A stretch of DNA of 33,942 bases from Treponema sp. GTDB taxonomy: Bacteria > Spirochaetota > Spirochaetia > Treponematales > Treponemataceae. Location: the NCBI GenBank assembly GCA_016297405.1, contig JAEDGP010000017.1, positions 1 through 33,942 on the forward strand, given 5' to 3'. Under the pieces are notes generated by a model. The model searched no databases and was not told the DNA's origin. It saw only the letters and a program-made list of their open reading frames with translations. Both the position numbers and the translations under genes were made by a program. Numbering within the stretch: the first letter of the stretch is position 1; each line of letters begins with the position of its first letter. This document shows positions 31,198 to 33,942 of the stretch, piece by piece.

Positions 31198-33918
31198 ATG
31201 GCTGAAGAACTTATTAGATCCGTTCAGGAAATGCTGAAGGAAGAAACATGGACACGTGCTGCAATCAGCAACTACTCAAAGGAAAAAATCGTTGAATTGA
31301 GCACAATCCTTGAAAATGCGAAAAAGGAAAACTGCATTGACGAACTAAAGAAAGTTTGTGACGAACAGCTTTCTCATTCAAAGGAGAGCATCATTGCACT
31401 CTATCTTTCTGGCATGATTTCACTGATGAACGAAGATCTGGACAATTCAGAGCTCGTTGCTTTGGTTGACATCTTCCAGAAAAACCACAAAGAAGCTGTT
31501 GTTGAATATCTTTGCTCTTCTATTCTTGAAGACGATCCAAACAACGCTTTCGCTCTCAGAACTCTTGCAGAATACTACCGCTCACAAGACAACGATAAGG
31601 TTTGGGAACTTTACGCAAAAATCGTAAAACTCGATCTTACAGAAGCGGACATCGCTAAAGTATTGGGCGAACACTTTGAATCAGAAGGCGACTTGGAAAG
31701 CGCAGAAGAATATTACAAAATTGCCATACTCCGCTACGTGACAGCACAAAACATCGCAGGCGTAAAGGATATGTGGTCAAAGCTTGTTCAGATCATTCCA
31801 CAGGAAATCGATTTCTTCCAGTCTGTAAAGCGTAAAGCTTCAAAAACATTGGGCGAAGATAAAACTGCAATTCTTCTGCAGGAACTCTATGCATGGTACA
31901 GAGATAACGAAAAATGGGATATTGCAATTTCTCTTCTTAAGGAAATTCTTGCCGTTGATCAAAAAGATCTCTGGGCTCGCAAAGAAATCACAGAATGTTA
32001 TAAAGGAAAGCACGCCGGTCATTCAAACCTTGACGAATACATCCGTTCATCAAACCTGACACAGTCATACAGAAATGTCTTTGAAGCCATCAATGACTTT
32101 GAAAAGCACATCGCTTTTGACGTAAAGAGCTTCGTGTTCCACAAGTCTTGGGGTGTTGGTAAAATCATGAAAGTTGAAAACGATACCCTTACAATCAACT
32201 TCGGACGAAAATATGGTGTTCGCGAAATGGCTTTGAAAATGGCCGTAAACGCACTTACTCCATTGGCAAAAGACCACATCTGGGTAATCAAAGCTACAAC
32301 AAAAGACGTTAAAGCTCTTGCAGAGAAAGTTAAGAAAGAGAAAGTTTGGGCTCTTAAAACAATCATTAAGAGTTTCGACAACAACTGTGACTTCAAGAGA
32401 ATTAAAAACGAACTTGTTCCATCTGTTCTTGAGCCAAAAGAATGGACTTCATGGAATTCCGCTGCAAAACGCATTCTTGATACAAACGAACACTTTGGCG
32501 TAAATCCAACTGACATCAACTGCTACACCGTTCGTGAAAACGTCATCAACAGGGAAGAAAAGCTGGCTAATGAATTCAAAGCTCAGAAACAGTTCTTTGC
32601 GCGCATCGATACTACAATGAAGTTCATGTACACAAAGGAAACAGACAAAACAAGCGAATTGTTCAACGAAATGTACAATTACTTTGCAGGTTACGTAAAA
32701 GTTCTTGCATCTGATGAAATGCCTTCAAAGATCTCAAAGGAAACCCTTGCTTCTTACCTTGTTGTAAAACGCATCACAGAAGAAACTCCCACACTTCCAA
32801 ATCCAGTGAAGGGAATCTTCCACAAAATCTATGCAAGAATTGAAGACCCTTGCGAAATGTATACAGAACTCAAGGACACAAAGAACACATTCTTGCGCCA
32901 TGACTATCTTGAGTCAATCAAAATGCTTCCAACTTGGGCTGACGAATATATAAAACTTTTCCCAACTGTTCTTGAAATGGATCTGATTTCATTCCTTTTG
33001 AACAATGGAAATGAAGAAAAGGTTCAGAAGCTTGTTAAAACCGCATTCGAAAACTACAGGGACTACAGAAACGCAATAATCTTCCTGTTTAAAAACTGCC
33101 AGGAAGAAGAATGGTACAAAAAAGCTGAAGTCCCTTATGAAAAGCAGCTCATTGCTCTTATCCAGCTTATTGAAATCACTTCCCGTGAAATCAACAGCAG
33201 CGTAAACTCAACTGAAAACAAGAAAATCAGAAAGAACGCAACAGATCTTCTTTTCGAAAACGACACTCTTATCAACTATATGTTCAAGAATTCAGAAGAT
33301 ACAGTTAAGAGAATGTACACCCTCATTGACGACCTTAACGATTTGAACCCAGATTACAAAGCTCGTCTTAGGAATAAGATCCTTGAAGTTTACCCTACTT
33401 TCAAATTCCAGAAAGTTGCAACAGAAAAATCATCTTCTCCAAAGGGAATGCTTGTTACAGCCGCAAAACTGGAAGAAAAGAAAGCATTGCTTGAAAAAAT
33501 TCAGAAAGTTGACCTTCCTGCCATCGCTAATGAAGTTGCAGAAGCAAAGGCTCAAGGAGACTTAAAAGAAAACGCAGAATACAAGGCTGCAAAAGAAGCT
33601 CAGCACAAACTCAACAAGGATGCAGAACAGCTTCAGAGAGACCTTGCAAAAGCTATCGTTTTCGACCCGACAACAATCACTACAGCTGTCATTTCGTTCG
33701 CAACTGTTGTTACACTCCACAATAACAAGACAGACAAGAACGAAACAATCACTGTGCTAGGTCCTTGGGAATCAGACCCAGAAAACAATGTATACTCTTA
33801 CATGGCTCCATTCGGAAACGCTATTCTTGACAGAAAGGTTGGCGAAAACATCAAATTCGAAATCAATGGAAACCAGAACGACTATACAGTTGTAGAAATC
33901 AAAGCTGCAAAGATCTAA
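31198..33918 (+). CDS. greA: GreA-type transcription elongation factor with very long N-terminal extension
   Basis: 906 residues, against about 158 for ordinary GreA. The C-terminal 150 residues are GreA: the coiled coil (about 751-820) holds the tip motif GDLKENAEYKAAKEAQ with the catalytic acidic residues, followed by the FKBP-like domain. Gre factors enter the RNA polymerase secondary channel and stimulate cleavage of backtracked transcripts. The extension is mainly helical repeats of TPR-like type (about 60-290, 510-740). At about 307-365 lies a Tudor/CarD-like segment (FVFHKSWGVGKIMKV, then KYGVREMALKMA and LTPLA) like the polymerase-binding end of UvrD/PcrA helicases. Long GreA of this kind is annotated in other spirochaetes, including Borrelia and Treponema. 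AGGAG precedes the ATG. Confidence 0.93.
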   Translation: MAEELIRSVQEMLKEETWTRAAISNYSKEKIVELSTILENAKKENCIDELKKVCDEQLSHSKESIIALYLSGMISLMNEDLDNSELVALVDIFQKNHKEAVVEYLCSSILEDDPNNAFALRTLAEYYRSQDNDKVWELYAKIVKLDLTEADIAKVLGEHFESEGDLESAEEYYKIAILRYVTAQNIAGVKDMWSKLVQIIPQEIDFFQSVKRKASKTLGEDKTAILLQELYAWYRDNEKWDIAISLLKEILAVDQKDLWARKEITECYKGKHAGHSNLDEYIRSSNLTQSYRNVFEAINDFEKHIAFDVKSFVFHKSWGVGKIMKVENDTLTINFGRKYGVREMALKMAVNALTPLAKDHIWVIKATTKDVKALAEKVKKEKVWALKTIIKSFDNNCDFKRIKNELVPSVLEPKEWTSWNSAAKRILDTNEHFGVNPTDINCYTVRENVINREEKLANEFKAQKQFFARIDTTMKFMYTKETDKTSELFNEMYNYFAGYVKVLASDEMPSKISKETLASYLVVKRITEETPTLPNPVKGIFHKIYARIEDPCEMYTELKDTKNTFLRHDYLESIKMLPTWADEYIKLFPTVLEMDLISFLLNNGNEEKVQKLVKTAFENYRDYRNAIIFLFKNCQEEEWYKKAEVPYEKQLIALIQLIEITSREINSSVNSTENKKIRKNATDLLFENDTLINYMFKNSEDTVKRMYTLIDDLNDLNPDYKARLRNKILEVYPTFKFQKVATEKSSSPKGMLVTAAKLEEKKALLEKIQKVDLPAIANEVAEAKAQGDLKENAEYKAAKEAQHKLNKDAEQLQRDLAKAIVFDPTTITTAVISFATVVTLHNNKTDKNETITVLGPWESDPENNVYSYMAPFGNAILDRKVGENIKFEINGNQNDYTVVEIKAAKI

Positions 33919-33942
33919 GCTGATTTTCATAATGCAAAAAGG

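Noticed and set aside
1..33942. CRISPR array, insertion sequence, prophage or integrated element
   Set aside because: I found no regularly spaced repeats, transposase, integrase or phage genes, and base composition looks even; the tRNA-Arg is not followed by an integrase or an attachment-site duplication that I can see.

Overview
The window is chromosomal DNA from a spirochaete, most likely a host-associated member of the genus Treponema. This is inferred from spirochaete-type gene architectures: a cytidylate kinase fused to ribosomal protein S1, a roughly 900-residue GreA with a very long N-terminal extension, and many lipoproteins with loose lipoboxes. The DNA is AT-rich with good Shine-Dalgarno sites at many genes. 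I see no phage, IS element, CRISPR array or rRNA. This is core genome, densely packed, with no gene-free stretch over about 215 bases.

Layout. (a) 1-3.95 kb, minus strand: smc, then a small membrane protein, then an acidic lipoprotein that runs off the left edge, translationally linked and driven by a clear sigma70 promoter. (b) 4.0-4.7 kb, minus: an orphan polytopic membrane protein with its own terminator. (c) 4.8-7.3 kb, plus: infC-rpmI-rplT followed by a ZapB-like coiled-coil gene, zapA and a yaiI/DUF188 gene. (d) 7.4-13.0 kb, minus: yebC, ruvC, ruvA, ruvB, queA and a GAF/HD-GYP phosphodiesterase. (e) 13.0-17.9 kb, minus: a TPR membrane protein, a lipoprotein, tRNA-Arg(UCU), a radical-SAM gene broken by an in-frame TAA, a NagZ-like lipoprotein and an RsmB-type rRNA methyltransferase. 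(f) 17.9-25.8 kb, minus: recA-folK-scpA-scpB-rluB-(cmk-rpsA)-sigma54 activator, in that transcriptional order. (g) 26.0-30.0 kb, minus: rpe followed by three linked envelope proteins (TPR/coiled-coil, exported acidic protein, TPR membrane protein). (h) 30.1-33.9 kb, plus: two consensus promoters, a TPR-like protein, then the giant greA.

How the genes fit together: Smc, ScpA and ScpB supply a complete condensin although smc is 19 kb from scpAB. RecA and RuvABC supply recombination and Holliday-junction processing. IF3, L35, L20, S1, RluB, the RsmB-like enzyme, QueA and tRNA-Arg belong to translation and RNA modification. ZapA and the ZapB-like protein belong to the divisome. The HD-GYP protein and the sigma54 activator are the regulatory genes.

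Most interesting points: Smc appears to lack a recognisable SMC hinge; several genes (ruvA, rpe, the NagZ-like gene, the 30.2-kb TPR gene) have their -10 box so close to the start codon that leaderless or near-leaderless mRNAs are predicted; the radical-SAM gene has a single in-frame stop; GreA carries a Tudor/CarD-like segment; the sigma54 activator has GAYTSA instead of GAFTGA; and the three-gene envelope cluster after rpe has no known function that I can name. No wholly new system can be proven from sequence reading alone.
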